Source: Pseudonocardia petroleophila
GTDB taxonomy: Bacteria > Actinomycetota > Actinomycetes > Mycobacteriales > Pseudonocardiaceae
Direction of reading: 5' to 3'
Length of the DNA stretch: 64,000 bases
Assembly (NCBI RefSeq): GCF_014235185.1
Contig: NZ_CP060131.1
Span: forward strand, 6,269,501 to 6,333,500
Shown here: positions 47,515-55,546 of the stretch, one piece after another
Layout: every line of letters starts with the position of its first letter
Position numbering within the stretch: position 1 is the first letter of the stretch
The notes under the pieces: generated by a model
Told to the model about the DNA's origin: nothing
The model's input: the letters and a program-made list of their open reading frames with translations, nothing else
Databases searched by the model: none
Program-made: the position numbers and the translations under genes

Positions 47515-49335
47515 TCAGGGGGTGGTGGCCGCCAGGAAGCGGGCCGCCGCCTCCACCGCGGGCGCCGAGCTCCCGCCGTCGACGACCAGCACCGCGATCG
47601 CCACGTCGCCGCGGTAGCCGACGAACCAGCCGTGGGCGCGGCCGTCGTCGGTGTACTCCGCCGTGCCGGTCTTGCCGTAGACCTCGCCGAGCCCGGCGAG
47701 CGCCGTCGCGGAGCCCTCGGTGACGACCGCGCGCATCATCGGGCGGACGACGTCGAGCACGGCCGGGTCGGGGGCGGTCGGGGGCACGAGCTCCTGCGTC
47801 GGGACGCCCTCGATCAGCGTCGGGACGACGGTCTGCCCGCGGGCCACCGTGGCCGCCACGAGCGCCATCCCGAACGGGCTGGCGAGCACCTGGCCCTGCC
47901 CGAAGCCGTTCTCCGCGCGCTGCACCTCGGCCTGCGCGACCGGGACCGAGCCGGTGATCGTGGTCAGCGCGGGCACGGCGTAGTCGGCGCCCAGGCCCAG
48001 GGTGAGGGCCGCGGCGGGCAGGGCGCCGGGGGCCAGGGCCGCGCCGATCTGCGCGAACGTCGTGTTGCAGGACCGGGCGAACGCGGTGCGCAGCGGCACG
48101 GTGCCGAGGTCGAACTCGTCGATGTTGGGCACCGGGCGCCCGCCGATCGTCAGCCTGCCGGGGCAGGCGACCGGGGTGTCGAGCGCGAGACCGTCCTCGG
48201 CGATCCCCGCGGCCGCCGTCACGATCTTGAACGTGGAGCCGGGCGGGTAGCGGCCGGTGAGCGCGAGCGCCCCCTCGGCGTCGGCCGGGCCGTTCTGCCC
48301 GACGGCGAGCACCTCGCCGGTCGACGGCGCGATCGCCACGATCATCGCCTGCTGGCCGATCGGCTCGACGGCGTCCTCGGCGGCGGTCTGCAGGCGCCGG
48401 TCCAGCCCGATCGCGACGGTGGAGCCGGGCTGCGGGGGTGTCTCGGCGAGCGCGGTGACGTCGGAGCCGGTGCCGTCGACGATCCGCACCGACCACCCGT
48501 CGACGCCGTCGAGCTGCGGTGCGACCTGCGTGCGGACCGCGGGCAGCACCTGGCGCGCGAACGCGGCGTCGGGGGCGAGCAGGCGCTGTGCGGTGACGAA
48601 GCGGACGCCGGGCAGCTCGTAGATCGCGTCGCGGACGGAGCGGTAGTCGGTCTCGCGCAGCACGGCGACGGTGTAGACCTGCCCGTCGGGGGTGCGGGCG
48701 GCGCCGTCGGTGATCGAGGCCTGCGTGATGGCCGCATCCAGCGGGGCGAGCGCCTGCGCCAGCGCCCCCGTGACCGCCGGGAGGTCGCCCGCGGCGGTGC
48801 GGTCGAGCAGCACCGAGACGACGGGGGTCGCCTCCAGCAGCGGGGCGCCGTTGCGGTCGACGACGGGCGCGGGCGGCGGGGTGTCGGTGCGCAGCGCGAG
48901 GCGCTGGCCCGTGCCGAGCTGCGGATGGACGACGGTGGGGCCCCAGCGGACGAGCCAGCCGGTGCCCTCGTCGCCCGCCCGCTCGGGCGTGGGGGCCAGT
49001 TCCAGCTCGCCGAGGTAGCTCCACGTGCGGCCCCCGCCCAGGTCCCAGGTGACGTCGACCGACGCCGTCGCGCGCGAGGTGGCCGTGCGGACCTGCGCGG
49101 CCTCGGCCGTCAGGGCCTGCGGGGCGAGCGCGTCGCGGGTGGCGGTGAGCAGCGTGGTGGCCGCGGCCGGGTCGTCGGTGAGCGCCGCGGCGCCCGCGAC
49201 GTCACCGGCGCTCCACGCGGCCAGGAACCGCTCGACGGTCTCCTCGGGCCCGCCCCCGCCGAACAGGCCGCACCCCGCGGTGACGCCGAGCACCGCCGCC
49301 GTGGTCAGCAGGGCGAGCAGGCGGCGGGATGGCAC
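47515..49335 (-). CDS. Penicillin-binding transpeptidase lipoprotein
   Basis: The 606-residue protein has a lipobox VTAGC (Cys22), an NTF2-like MecA_N domain (about 30-150: VERFLAAWSAGDVAGAAALT), a PBP dimerisation domain, and a transpeptidase domain with the SxxK in PPGSTFKIV, SxN in ARSCNTTF and KTG in YGKTGTAEY. It cross-links peptidoglycan outside the membrane. The order with map, ispG, rip1 and dxr recalls M. tuberculosis Rv2864c. GTG 49335 is six bases after CATACT; an upstream in-frame start would add 24 poorly coding residues. Confidence 0.93.
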   Translation of the reverse strand: MPSRRLLALLTTAAVLGVTAGCGLFGGGGPEETVERFLAAWSAGDVAGAAALTDDPAAATTLLTATRDALAPQALTAEAAQVRTATSRATASVDVTWDLGGGRTWSYLGELELAPTPERAGDEGTGWLVRWGPTVVHPQLGTGQRLALRTDTPPPAPVVDRNGAPLLEATPVVSVLLDRTAAGDLPAVTGALAQALAPLDAAITQASITDGAARTPDGQVYTVAVLRETDYRSVRDAIYELPGVRFVTAQRLLAPDAAFARQVLPAVRTQVAPQLDGVDGWSVRIVDGTGSDVTALAETPPQPGSTVAIGLDRRLQTAAEDAVEPIGQQAMIVAIAPSTGEVLAVGQNGPADAEGALALTGRYPPGSTFKIVTAAAGIAEDGLALDTPVACPGRLTIGGRPVPNIDEFDLGTVPLRTAFARSCNTTFAQIGAALAPGALPAAALTLGLGADYAVPALTTITGSVPVAQAEVQRAENGFGQGQVLASPFGMALVAATVARGQTVVPTLIEGVPTQELVPPTAPDPAVLDVVRPMMRAVVTEGSATALAGLGEVYGKTGTAEYTDDGRAHGWFVGYRGDVAIAVLVVDGGSSAPAVEAAARFLAATTP

Positions 49336-49341
49336 CGGTCG

Positions 49342-49347
49342 AGTATG
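49342..49347 (-). promoter_or_regulatory. -10 element of the PBP lipoprotein gene
   Basis: CATACT on the minus strand with six bases to the GTG at 49335. Confidence 0.4.
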
Positions 49348-49408
49348 GAGGAGCGGACCGCGTCCGCGATCGGGTGACACGGCCGGAGGGCCGCACCGGC
49401 CCGACAAC

Positions 49409-49414
49409 TACGAT
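49409..49414 (+). promoter_or_regulatory. Possible -10 element of the epimerase operon
   Basis: TACGAT at 49409-49414 predicts a start near 49421 and a 33-base leader before the epimerase ATG. The -35 region is not recognisable. Confidence 0.35.
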
Positions 49415-49453
49415 CGACTTCCCGCACGAGACGCAGACGACGCGAAGGCATCC

Positions 49454-50002
49454 ATGCTGATCCAATCCACGCCCCTCGACGGTGCCGCTCTGATCGACCT
49501 CAAGCGCCTGGAGGACGACCGCGGCTTCTTCGCCCGCTCCTTCTGCCGCCAGGAGTTCATCGACGCGGGCCTCGACCCGGTCGTCGAGCAGACGAACATC
49601 TCGTTCAACCACAAGGCCGGCACCCTGCGCGGGATGCACTTCCAGTTCTCCCCGCACCAGGAGACGAAGCTCATCCGCTGCCTGCGCGGCGCGATCTGGG
49701 ACGTCATCGTCGACCTGCGCCCGGACTCCCCCACCTTCATGCAGCACTACGGCGTCGACCTCACCGAGGACAACATGACCTCGCTGCTGGTGCCGAAGGA
49801 CTTCGGGCACGGCTACATCGCGCTCACCGACGGCGCCACCGTGCACTACCAGGTCAGCACCGCCTACACCCCGGGCGCCGAGGGCGGCCTGCGCTGGGAC
49901 GACCCGGAGCTCGCGCTTCCGTGGCCGATCCAGCCGACGGTGATCTCGCCGAAGGACGCGGCCTGGCCGCTGCTCTCCGAGAAGCCGTGGGGTCAGCGAT
50001 GA
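49454..50002 (+). CDS. dTDP-4-dehydrorhamnose 3,5-epimerase-like protein
   Basis: The 182-residue cupin has the RmlC pattern: LEDDRGFFARSFCRQEF, NISFNHKAGTLRGMHFQ with the catalytic His62, RCLRGAIWDVIVDLRPDSPTF, and LVPKDFGHGYIALTDGATVHYQVS with the Tyr position kept. RmlC epimerises dTDP-4-keto-6-deoxyglucose at C3 and C5. No rmlA, rmlB or rmlD accompanies it. It is coupled by ATGA to a SAF-domain oxidoreductase, so a different NDP-keto-sugar or a polyol-type substrate is possible. Confidence 0.88.
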   Translation: MLIQSTPLDGAALIDLKRLEDDRGFFARSFCRQEFIDAGLDPVVEQTNISFNHKAGTLRGMHFQFSPHQETKLIRCLRGAIWDVIVDLRPDSPTFMQHYGVDLTEDNMTSLLVPKDFGHGYIALTDGATVHYQVSTAYTPGAEGGLRWDDPELALPWPIQPTVISPKDAAWPLLSEKPWGQR

Positions 50003-51291
50003 TCATCACCGACACCGCCCTGCTGAAGCGCCAGGCCGAGGGCCGCCCCATCCGGGTCGGCATGGTCGGCGCCGGGTTCATGGGCCGCGGGCTCGCGAAC
50101 CACATCGTCAACACCGTGCCCGGCATGCTGCTCGTCGCCGTGGCCAACCGGACGCTGGCCAACGCCGAGCGCGCCTACACCGAGGCCGGCGCCACCCCGG
50201 TCCGGGTCAGCACCGGCTCCGAGGTCGACGCCGCGATCGCGGCGGGCACCCCCGCCGTCCTCGAGGACGCGTTCGAGCTGCTCAAGGCCGAGCAGATCGA
50301 CTGCATCGTCGACGTCACGGGCGCGGTCGAGTTCGGCGCGCGCGTCACGGTCACCGCCATCGAGCGCGGGCTGCCCGTCGTCACGATGAACGCCGAGCTC
50401 GACGGCACCGTCGGACCGCTGCTCGCCCAGCGCGCCCGCGAGGCGGGCGTCATCCTCACCGGCGTCGACGGCGACCAGCCCGGCGTGCAGGGCAACCTGA
50501 TCCGGTTCGTGAAGAGCCTGGGCGTCACGCCGCTGGTCTCGGGCAACATCAAGGGCCTGCAGGACGAGTACCGCAACCCGACGACCCAGAAGGGCTTCGC
50601 CGAGAAGTGGGGCCAGGACCCGTACATGGTCACGAGCTTCGCCGACGGCACCAAGGTGTCGTTCGAGGAGGCCATCGTGGCCAACGCGCACGGGTTCACC
50701 GTGCCGAAGCGGGGCATGTTCGGGCGTGACCACCACGGCCACGTCGACGAGCTCACCGAGATGTACGACCTCGACCAGCTCCGCGAGCTCGGCGGGATCG
50801 TCGACTACGTGGTGGGTGCGCAGCCCGGGCCCGGCATCTACGTCCTGGGCACCCACGACGACCCCAAGCAGCGCCACTACCTCGAGCTCTACAAGCTCGG
50901 GAAGGGCCCGCTGTACTCGTTCTACACGCCGTACCACCTGTGCCACTTCGAGGTGCCGAACACGGTGGCGCGCGCGGTCGACTTCGCCGACGCCGCGCTC
51001 ACGCCGCCCGGCGGCCCGCGCGTCGACGTCGTCGCGGGCGTGAAGCAGGACCTCAAGGCGGGTCACACCGTCGACGGGCTGGGCGGCTACGACACCTACG
51101 GGCTGGCCGAGTCGACGCCGGTCACGCGGGCCGAGGGCCTGCTGCCGATGGGCGTGGCCGAGGGCTGCGTGCTGCTGCGCGACGTCAAGAAGGACGAGGT
51201 GCTCACCTACGCCGACGTCACGCTGCCCCCGGGCCGCCTGATCGACGAGCTGCGGGCCGAGCAGGAGAAGCTCTTCCCGAACAGCGGCTGA
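49999..51291 (+). CDS. NAD(P)-dependent oxidoreductase with C-terminal SAF domain
   Basis: The 430-residue protein has a Rossmann domain (IRVGMVGAGFMGRGLANHIV, residues 18-37) and homoserine-dehydrogenase-like middle parts (VDVTGAVEFGA, VVTMNAELDGTVGPLLA). The C-terminal SAF-like segment is AEGLLPMGVAEGCVLLRDVKKDEVLTYADV (about 370-400). SAF-oxidoreductases are known from sugar and polyol pathways; the substrate here is not known. The ATG overlaps the epimerase stop by four bases, so the two act together. A 13-pair hairpin follows. Confidence 0.82.
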   Translation: MIITDTALLKRQAEGRPIRVGMVGAGFMGRGLANHIVNTVPGMLLVAVANRTLANAERAYTEAGATPVRVSTGSEVDAAIAAGTPAVLEDAFELLKAEQIDCIVDVTGAVEFGARVTVTAIERGLPVVTMNAELDGTVGPLLAQRAREAGVILTGVDGDQPGVQGNLIRFVKSLGVTPLVSGNIKGLQDEYRNPTTQKGFAEKWGQDPYMVTSFADGTKVSFEEAIVANAHGFTVPKRGMFGRDHHGHVDELTEMYDLDQLRELGGIVDYVVGAQPGPGIYVLGTHDDPKQRHYLELYKLGKGPLYSFYTPYHLCHFEVPNTVARAVDFADAALTPPGGPRVDVVAGVKQDLKAGHTVDGLGGYDTYGLAESTPVTRAEGLLPMGVAEGCVLLRDVKKDEVLTYADVTLPPGRLIDELRAEQEKLFPNSG

Positions 51292-51298
51292 CGCCGCC

Positions 51299-51340
51299 CG
51301 TGCGCGGAGGAGGTGGCCCTGGCCGCATCCTCCGCGCACG
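51299..51340. terminator. Hairpin between convergent genes
   Basis: CGTGCGCGGAGGA (51299-51311) and TCCTCCGCGCACG (51328-51340) pair perfectly over 13 bases with a 16-base loop. It lies eight bases after the oxidoreductase stop and five before the end of the convergent membrane-protein gene. The arms share CGTGCGCGGA with the hairpin after dnaG. Confidence 0.75.
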
Positions 51341-51345
51341 AGGGG

Positions 51346-52368
51346 TCAGGCCGGCACCCGGCGGCGGACCGCACCCGACGCCGCCGCCACCACCGCCTCC
51401 AGGGGGCCGCGGCGGCCCGCGCGCCGGAACAGCCCGCCCACGACCAGCGCCACCACGGCCTGCAGGACCCACACCGCCGTCCCGAACGGGCCGAGCAGCC
51501 CACCGACGACGACGTGCGCGGTGTAGAGCGTCAGCGGGATCGCGCCCGGCCCGGCGAGGACGGCGCCCACCACCCGCGGGGCCAGCAGGCACAGGCCCAG
51601 CACCAGCAGCGCCGTGCCGGTGGTGTGGGCGAGGTCGAACGGCGTGCCGGAGTGGCGGGCGGCGGTCAGGAGCCACGCCCAGTCGTCGGACGGGGTGATC
51701 CCGGCGCGCTGCTCGCCGCTCGGGCCGCCCCCCAGCAGGGCCGACGAGCCGAGCGCCAGCACCGCGAGCGCCGCCCCGGTGCCGACGAGCCGCCGCGCCG
51801 TGCGCGCCGACGCGAGGTCCAGCCGCCCGACGCCGAGTCCCACCAGCAGGTAGGTGGTCCAGGTGAGCACCGGGTAGTAGCCGGTGAGCCCGAGCGTCAC
51901 CAGCAGCTCGCCGGGCGGCATCGTGAACGACGGCTGCGGGCCGGGGCCGTCGGGCATCCCCGCGCGCAGCACGTGGCTCAGCACCGGGGACGCCACGCAC
52001 CACACGGCCGCCGCCGCGAACAGCGCGGGCGCCGGGACGCGCAGCAGCGGCACGGCGACCAGGAACAGCAGCGCGTACTGGGCGAGGATCACCGCGGGCG
52101 GGGCGTCGAGGACGGTCTCCAGGCCGAGACCGAGCGCGCCGACGAGCAGCGCCCGCACCACCAGCGCCGCCCCGGCACCCTCGCCCCGGCGCGACCCCAG
52201 CGCGATCCCGACCCCGGCCAGCACCGCGAACAGCGCCGACGCCCGGCCCGCCACGAGGTCGCCCACGACCGTCGCCCGGCCGTCGGGTCCGGTGGTGGCG
52301 TGCAGGTGCGCGGCGGCCATGCCGAGCAGGGCGAGCCCGCGGGCGGCGTCGACGCCGGTGATCCTCAT
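51346..52368 (-). CDS. Multispanning membrane protein of the heparan-acetyltransferase-like (DUF1624) type
   Basis: The 340-residue protein has about ten membrane helices and starts MRITGVDAARGLALLGMAAAHLHA, the RGLALLGM signature of DUF1624/DUF418 membrane acyltransferase-like proteins. Conserved His and Asp in the first helices fit an acyl-transfer role, but the substrate is unknown. ATG 52368 overlaps the stop of the MarR gene (ATGA), so it belongs to the MarR operon and may be controlled by it. The C-terminus is basic and cytoplasmic in prediction. Confidence 0.8.
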   Translation of the reverse strand: MRITGVDAARGLALLGMAAAHLHATTGPDGRATVVGDLVAGRASALFAVLAGVGIALGSRRGEGAGAALVVRALLVGALGLGLETVLDAPPAVILAQYALLFLVAVPLLRVPAPALFAAAAVWCVASPVLSHVLRAGMPDGPGPQPSFTMPPGELLVTLGLTGYYPVLTWTTYLLVGLGVGRLDLASARTARRLVGTGAALAVLALGSSALLGGGPSGEQRAGITPSDDWAWLLTAARHSGTPFDLAHTTGTALLVLGLCLLAPRVVGAVLAGPGAIPLTLYTAHVVVGGLLGPFGTAVWVLQAVVALVVGGLFRRAGRRGPLEAVVAAASGAVRRRVPA

Positions 52369-52805
52369 CCGTCCTCGCCGAGCGTGCGCAGGACGGTGTG
52401 CAGCAGGTCGTCGAGGGTGCGGAGCTGGCCGGGGTCGAGCCCGAGTCCGGCCTCGAACCGCCGCACCCCCGGCAGCGCGGCCGCCACCAGCTCCCGGCCG
52501 GCGTCGGTGATCGCGATCCCGCTGCGCCGCCCCCGTCCGCCCGGGCCGTCGCGCGACACGAGCCCGCGCTCCAGCAGCGGGACCAGCAGCTCCCCCAGGC
52601 TCTGCGGCCGCACGAGCACCCGCCGCGCGAGCTCGGCCTGGGTCAGCGCGGGTTCGTCGGCGAGGTGGGCGAGCACCCCGAACTGCGTCGGCGTGAGCCC
52701 GACCTGCGCGAACACCGCCGTGAACCCGCGCGCGACGACGTGCGAGGCCCGCACCAGCGTCCACGCGACGAACGACTCCTCCGACACCTCCGACACCTCC
52801 GACAC
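52365..52805 (-). CDS. MarR-family transcriptional regulator
   Basis: The 146-residue protein has a MarR winged helix: LTPTQFGVLAHLADEPALTQAELARRVLVRPQSLGELLVPLLERGLVSRDG (about 37-87), then GRRSGIAITDAGREL. Its N-terminus MSEVSEVSEES is coded by 9-bp repeats that supply up to three in-frame GTG starts (52805, 52796, 52787). Each later start has GGAG nine bases upstream. It is coupled to a membrane acyltransferase gene. The dyad GTATCAGGT/ACCTGATAC at 52815-52849 is its likely operator, shared with the truncated monooxygenase gene on the other side. Confidence 0.88.
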   Translation of the reverse strand: MSEVSEVSEESFVAWTLVRASHVVARGFTAVFAQVGLTPTQFGVLAHLADEPALTQAELARRVLVRPQSLGELLVPLLERGLVSRDGPGGRGRRSGIAITDAGRELVAAALPGVRRFEAGLGLDPGQLRTLDDLLHTVLRTLGEDG

Positions 52806-52810
52806 CTCCG
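52779..52810 (-). repeat. 9-bp tandem repeats spanning the MarR start codons
   Basis: Three copies of CTCCGACAC (52779-52805) plus CTCCG (52806-52810) read GTGTCGGAG on the minus strand. Each unit carries a GTG codon and a GGAG, so the array repeats the translation start signal in frame. Confidence 0.8.
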
Positions 52811-52813
52811 AAA

Positions 52814-52849
52814 AGTATCAGGTACCTTCTTAATGCAGGCACCTGATAC
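52814..52849. promoter_or_regulatory. MarR operator between divergent units
   Basis: GTATCAGGT (52815-52823) and ACCTGATAC (52841-52849) are exact inverted repeats 17 bases apart. On the minus strand GATACT (52819-52814), a likely -10 for marR, overlaps the left arm. Binding would repress marR and the divergent unit together. Confidence 0.65.
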
Positions 52850-52864
52850 CGGGAGGACCACGCG

Positions 52865-53146
52865 GTGCACGCCATGCCGCCGACCGGGGGCCGCGCGGCC
52901 GCCACCGCCGTACGCGACGCCGACCTGCTGGCCACCCACCTGCTCGACGTCCGCGCGGGCACCTCGACGATCCCGCTCGCCGTGCGGGCCTACGAGCAGC
53001 GGATGCCGTCCTACGCGGTGGGCGCGATCCGGGAGTCGCTCGCACCGCTGGCCTGGATACGGCGGCTGGCCGCCCCGCGGACCCGGCTGCCGGCCCGGGC
53101 CGGGCTCGCCGCACTGGCGGCGGTCCGGCGGTGGCGGCGGCCCTGA
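52865..53146 (+). pseudogene. C-terminal remnant of an FAD-dependent aromatic monooxygenase
   Basis: The 93-residue frame begins VHAMPPTGGRAAATAVRDADLLATHLL, which is the FAD-binding GDA-[VI]H-x-MPPTGG block near the C-terminus of salicylate-hydroxylase-type monooxygenases, followed by the usual AYEQRMPSYAVGAIRESL tail. The first roughly 300 residues, with the GxGxxG fold, are absent. GGGAGGACC and the MarR operator lie directly upstream. It looks like an internal deletion that joined the original promoter/ribosome-binding region to the 3' end. A short product may still be made but cannot be an enzyme. Confidence 0.75.
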
Positions 53147-53159
53147 TCGCGGGCGGCTC

Positions 53160-53190
53160 TTGACCTCGACCGCGGTTCAGGTCCGAGGCT
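53160..53190 (+). promoter_or_regulatory. MerR/SoxR-like promoter of the efflux gene
   Basis: TTGACC (53160-53165) and GAGGCT (53185-53190) are 19 bases apart, longer than normal. A dyad, GACCTCGACCG/CGGTTCAGGTC (53162-53183), matching at 9 of 11 positions, fills the spacer and overlaps the -35. This is the layout used by MerR-family activators, and the text resembles SoxR boxes. The ATG is six bases beyond the -10. Confidence 0.55.
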
Positions 53191-53196
53191 GGTGCC

Positions 53197-54645
53197 ATGC
53201 CCCTGGACCCCCTCGCCCGCCGCGTCGCCGCCGTGCTCGTCCTCGGCGGGTTCATGGTCGTGCTGGACACGACGGTCACCGTCGTGGCCCTGGCCGCGCT
53301 CGCCCGTGACCTCGACGCGTCGATCTCGGCGGTGCAGTGGGCCACCACCGCGTACACGCTCGCTCTGGTGGCGGTGATCCCGTTGGCCGCGTGGGCGACG
53401 GCCCGGCTCGGCTCCCGCGGCACCTACGTGCTGGCCGTCGTGGTCTTCACGCTGGGCTCGGTGCTGGCCGCAGCCGCAGGGGACGTCGGGACACTGGTCG
53501 CGGCACGCGTCGTGCAGGGTCTCGGCGGCGGGCTGATCAACCCGGTCGGCATGGCGATCGCGCTGCGCACCGTGGCGGCCGGGCAGCGGGGCCGGATGAT
53601 GAGCCTGTTCGGGGTGCCGGTGCTGATCGCGCCGCTGGTCGGACCGGTGCTCGGCGGCTGGCTGATCGACACCCTGTCCTGGCGGTGGATCTTCCTGATC
53701 AACGTGCCGGTCGGGCTGGCCGTGATCGCCTGCCGGCGGTGGCTGGTCGCCGACGGGCAGGGCGCCGCGGCCCCGCTGGACGTCATCGGCCTGGCGCTGC
53801 TCGCCCCCGGCGCCGCGGCGCTCGCCTACGGCTTCACCGCGATCGGCGACGCCGGGCGGCTCACGGCGGGCGGGGCGGTGCCGGCGGCGGTCGGGGCGGT
53901 GATGGTCGCGGCGTTCGTCCCGTGGTCGCTGCGGCGCCGCAGGCCGCTGCTGCGGCTGCGGCTGCTCCGGGAGCGCGCGCTGGCGGCCGGGCTCGCGACC
54001 GTGGCCCCGTTCGGCGCCGCCTACTTCGGCGCGATGTTCGTGCTGCCGCTGTACTGGCAGGTCGTGCGCGGGGAGGGCGCGACGTTCGCCGGGGCCGTCG
54101 GCATCCCGCAGGTGCTCGCCACCGGCCTCACGATGCAGGTGGCGACGCGCCTGGTCGACCGGGTCCCGCCCCGGCGGATCGTCGTCGCCGGGGTCGCGAC
54201 GGCCCTCACCGGGCAGCTGCTGGTGCTGGCCCAGCTCACGGCCACCGCGCCCGTGGCCGGGCTGATGGCGGCGGGGGCCGTCACCGGGGTGGGCGTCGGC
54301 GCCACCCTGATGCCCGCGATGACCGGCGCCACCCGCGATCTGCCCCACGACGACATCCCGGGCGGTTCCACGATCCTCGCCATCACCCAGCAGCTGGCGG
54401 TGGCGCTCGGCGTCGCGGCGGTGTCGGCGCTGCTCACGACCCTGGTGGCGACCCGGGCACCGGTGCTCGGCGCGGGCGGGCTCGGGGCGGCGACGGACCT
54501 CGACCCGGCCGCCCGGCTGGCGCTCGCCCCGGACCTGGCGGCGGCCCTGCAGCTCACGCTGGTGCTGCCGGTGGGGCTGACGGCGCTGTCGCTGGTCGTG
54601 GCCGTCACCGCGTTGCGGGCGGCCCCGCTGGTGGCCGCCCGCTGA
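53197..54645 (+). CDS. DHA2-family (14-TMS type) MFS drug efflux transporter
   Basis: The 482-residue protein has about 14 hydrophobic segments and the DHA2 signatures LDTTVTVVALAALARDL (helix 1 motif D), QWATTAYTLALVAVIPLAAWATARLGSR (motif A region) and LSWRWIFLINVPVG. The family exports drugs, dyes or antibiotics with proton antiport in the inner membrane. The promoter has a MerR/SoxR-like dyad, so expression may respond to redox-active or toxic compounds. No MerR gene lies in the window. It converges on the GNAT gene at 54671. Confidence 0.92.
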   Translation: MPLDPLARRVAAVLVLGGFMVVLDTTVTVVALAALARDLDASISAVQWATTAYTLALVAVIPLAAWATARLGSRGTYVLAVVVFTLGSVLAAAAGDVGTLVAARVVQGLGGGLINPVGMAIALRTVAAGQRGRMMSLFGVPVLIAPLVGPVLGGWLIDTLSWRWIFLINVPVGLAVIACRRWLVADGQGAAAPLDVIGLALLAPGAAALAYGFTAIGDAGRLTAGGAVPAAVGAVMVAAFVPWSLRRRRPLLRLRLLRERALAAGLATVAPFGAAYFGAMFVLPLYWQVVRGEGATFAGAVGIPQVLATGLTMQVATRLVDRVPPRRIVVAGVATALTGQLLVLAQLTATAPVAGLMAAGAVTGVGVGATLMPAMTGATRDLPHDDIPGGSTILAITQQLAVALGVAAVSALLTTLVATRAPVLGAGGLGAATDLDPAARLALAPDLAAALQLTLVLPVGLTALSLVVAVTALRAAPLVAAR

Positions 54646-54670
54646 TCTCGGCCCCCAGCCCGCCGAGGAT

Positions 54671-55540
54671 CTAGAACAGGATCGTGGAGAAGCTGGCGAC
54701 CTGGGTGAACCCGATGCGGGCGTAGGAGGCGCGGGCGACGTGGTTGAACCCGTTGACGTACAGGCTCGACACCCGGTCCATCCCGGCGAGCCGCTCCACC
54801 ACGGCGGCGGTGCCCGCCGTGCCGAGGCCCCGCCCGCGGCAGGCGGGGTGCACCCAGACGCCCTGGATCTGCCCGACCCGGCTCGACAGCGCCCCGATCT
54901 CGGCCTTGAACACCACCTGGTCGCCCTCGAAGCGGGCGAACGCGCGGCCCGCCGCCACCAGTTCCGCGACGCGGGCGCGGTAGCCGGCGCCGCCGTCGCC
55001 CGCGCGGGGGTCGACGCCGACCTCCTCGGTGAACATCGCGATCGCGGCCGGGAGGTAGCGGTCGAGCTCGTCGGGGCGGACCGGGCGCACCGCCGGGTCG
55101 GGGGTGACGGCGGGCAGGCCCGGCAGCACCATCAGCGGCTGGTCGGCGCGGACCTCGCGGGCGGGCGCCCAGTGCGGGGCCAGCTCCTCCCACAGCGGCA
55201 GGACCAGCTCGGCGCGTCCGACGATCGAGGAGCAGGAGCGGCCGTGGCGACGGGCCCGCTCGGCGAAGCTGCGGATCGCGGAGCGCTCGCCGCGCAGCGG
55301 GACGAGGTTGGCCCCGGAGAAGCACAGCCCGTCGTGGCGCGAGCCGGACGCCCACACCTCGCCGCCGAGCCGCCACGGATCCAGACCGGCGATCTCGACG
55401 CGCGCCGCAACCATGCACGACGCCACCGGATCCGCGTCGAGCGCGGCGCGGACGACCGGACGGTCCCGGTCGTCGAGAAGCCGGGCACCGGCGACTCTGA
55501 GCACCTGCCTACGGTGCCACACCTGCGCCCCGATGCCCAC
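54671..55540 (-). CDS. DUF4081/GNAT-family acetyltransferase
   Basis: The 289-residue protein has an N-terminal DUF4081-like part (GARLLDDRDRPVVRAALDADPVASCMVAARVE) and a C-terminal GNAT domain with GVWVHPACRGRGLGTAGTAAVVERL and the final SYARIGFTQVASFSTILF. The gene directly downstream of ispG in M. tuberculosis (Rv2867c) has the same build. The substrate is unknown. The GTG at 55540, six bases after the ispG stop, is taken as the start; GTG 55504 (MLRVAGARLL) is a serious alternative. Confidence 0.85.
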   Translation of the reverse strand: MGIGAQVWHRRQVLRVAGARLLDDRDRPVVRAALDADPVASCMVAARVEIAGLDPWRLGGEVWASGSRHDGLCFSGANLVPLRGERSAIRSFAERARRHGRSCSSIVGRAELVLPLWEELAPHWAPAREVRADQPLMVLPGLPAVTPDPAVRPVRPDELDRYLPAAIAMFTEEVGVDPRAGDGGAGYRARVAELVAAGRAFARFEGDQVVFKAEIGALSSRVGQIQGVWVHPACRGRGLGTAGTAAVVERLAGMDRVSSLYVNGFNHVARASYARIGFTQVASFSTILF

Positions 55541-55546
55541 GGCGGA

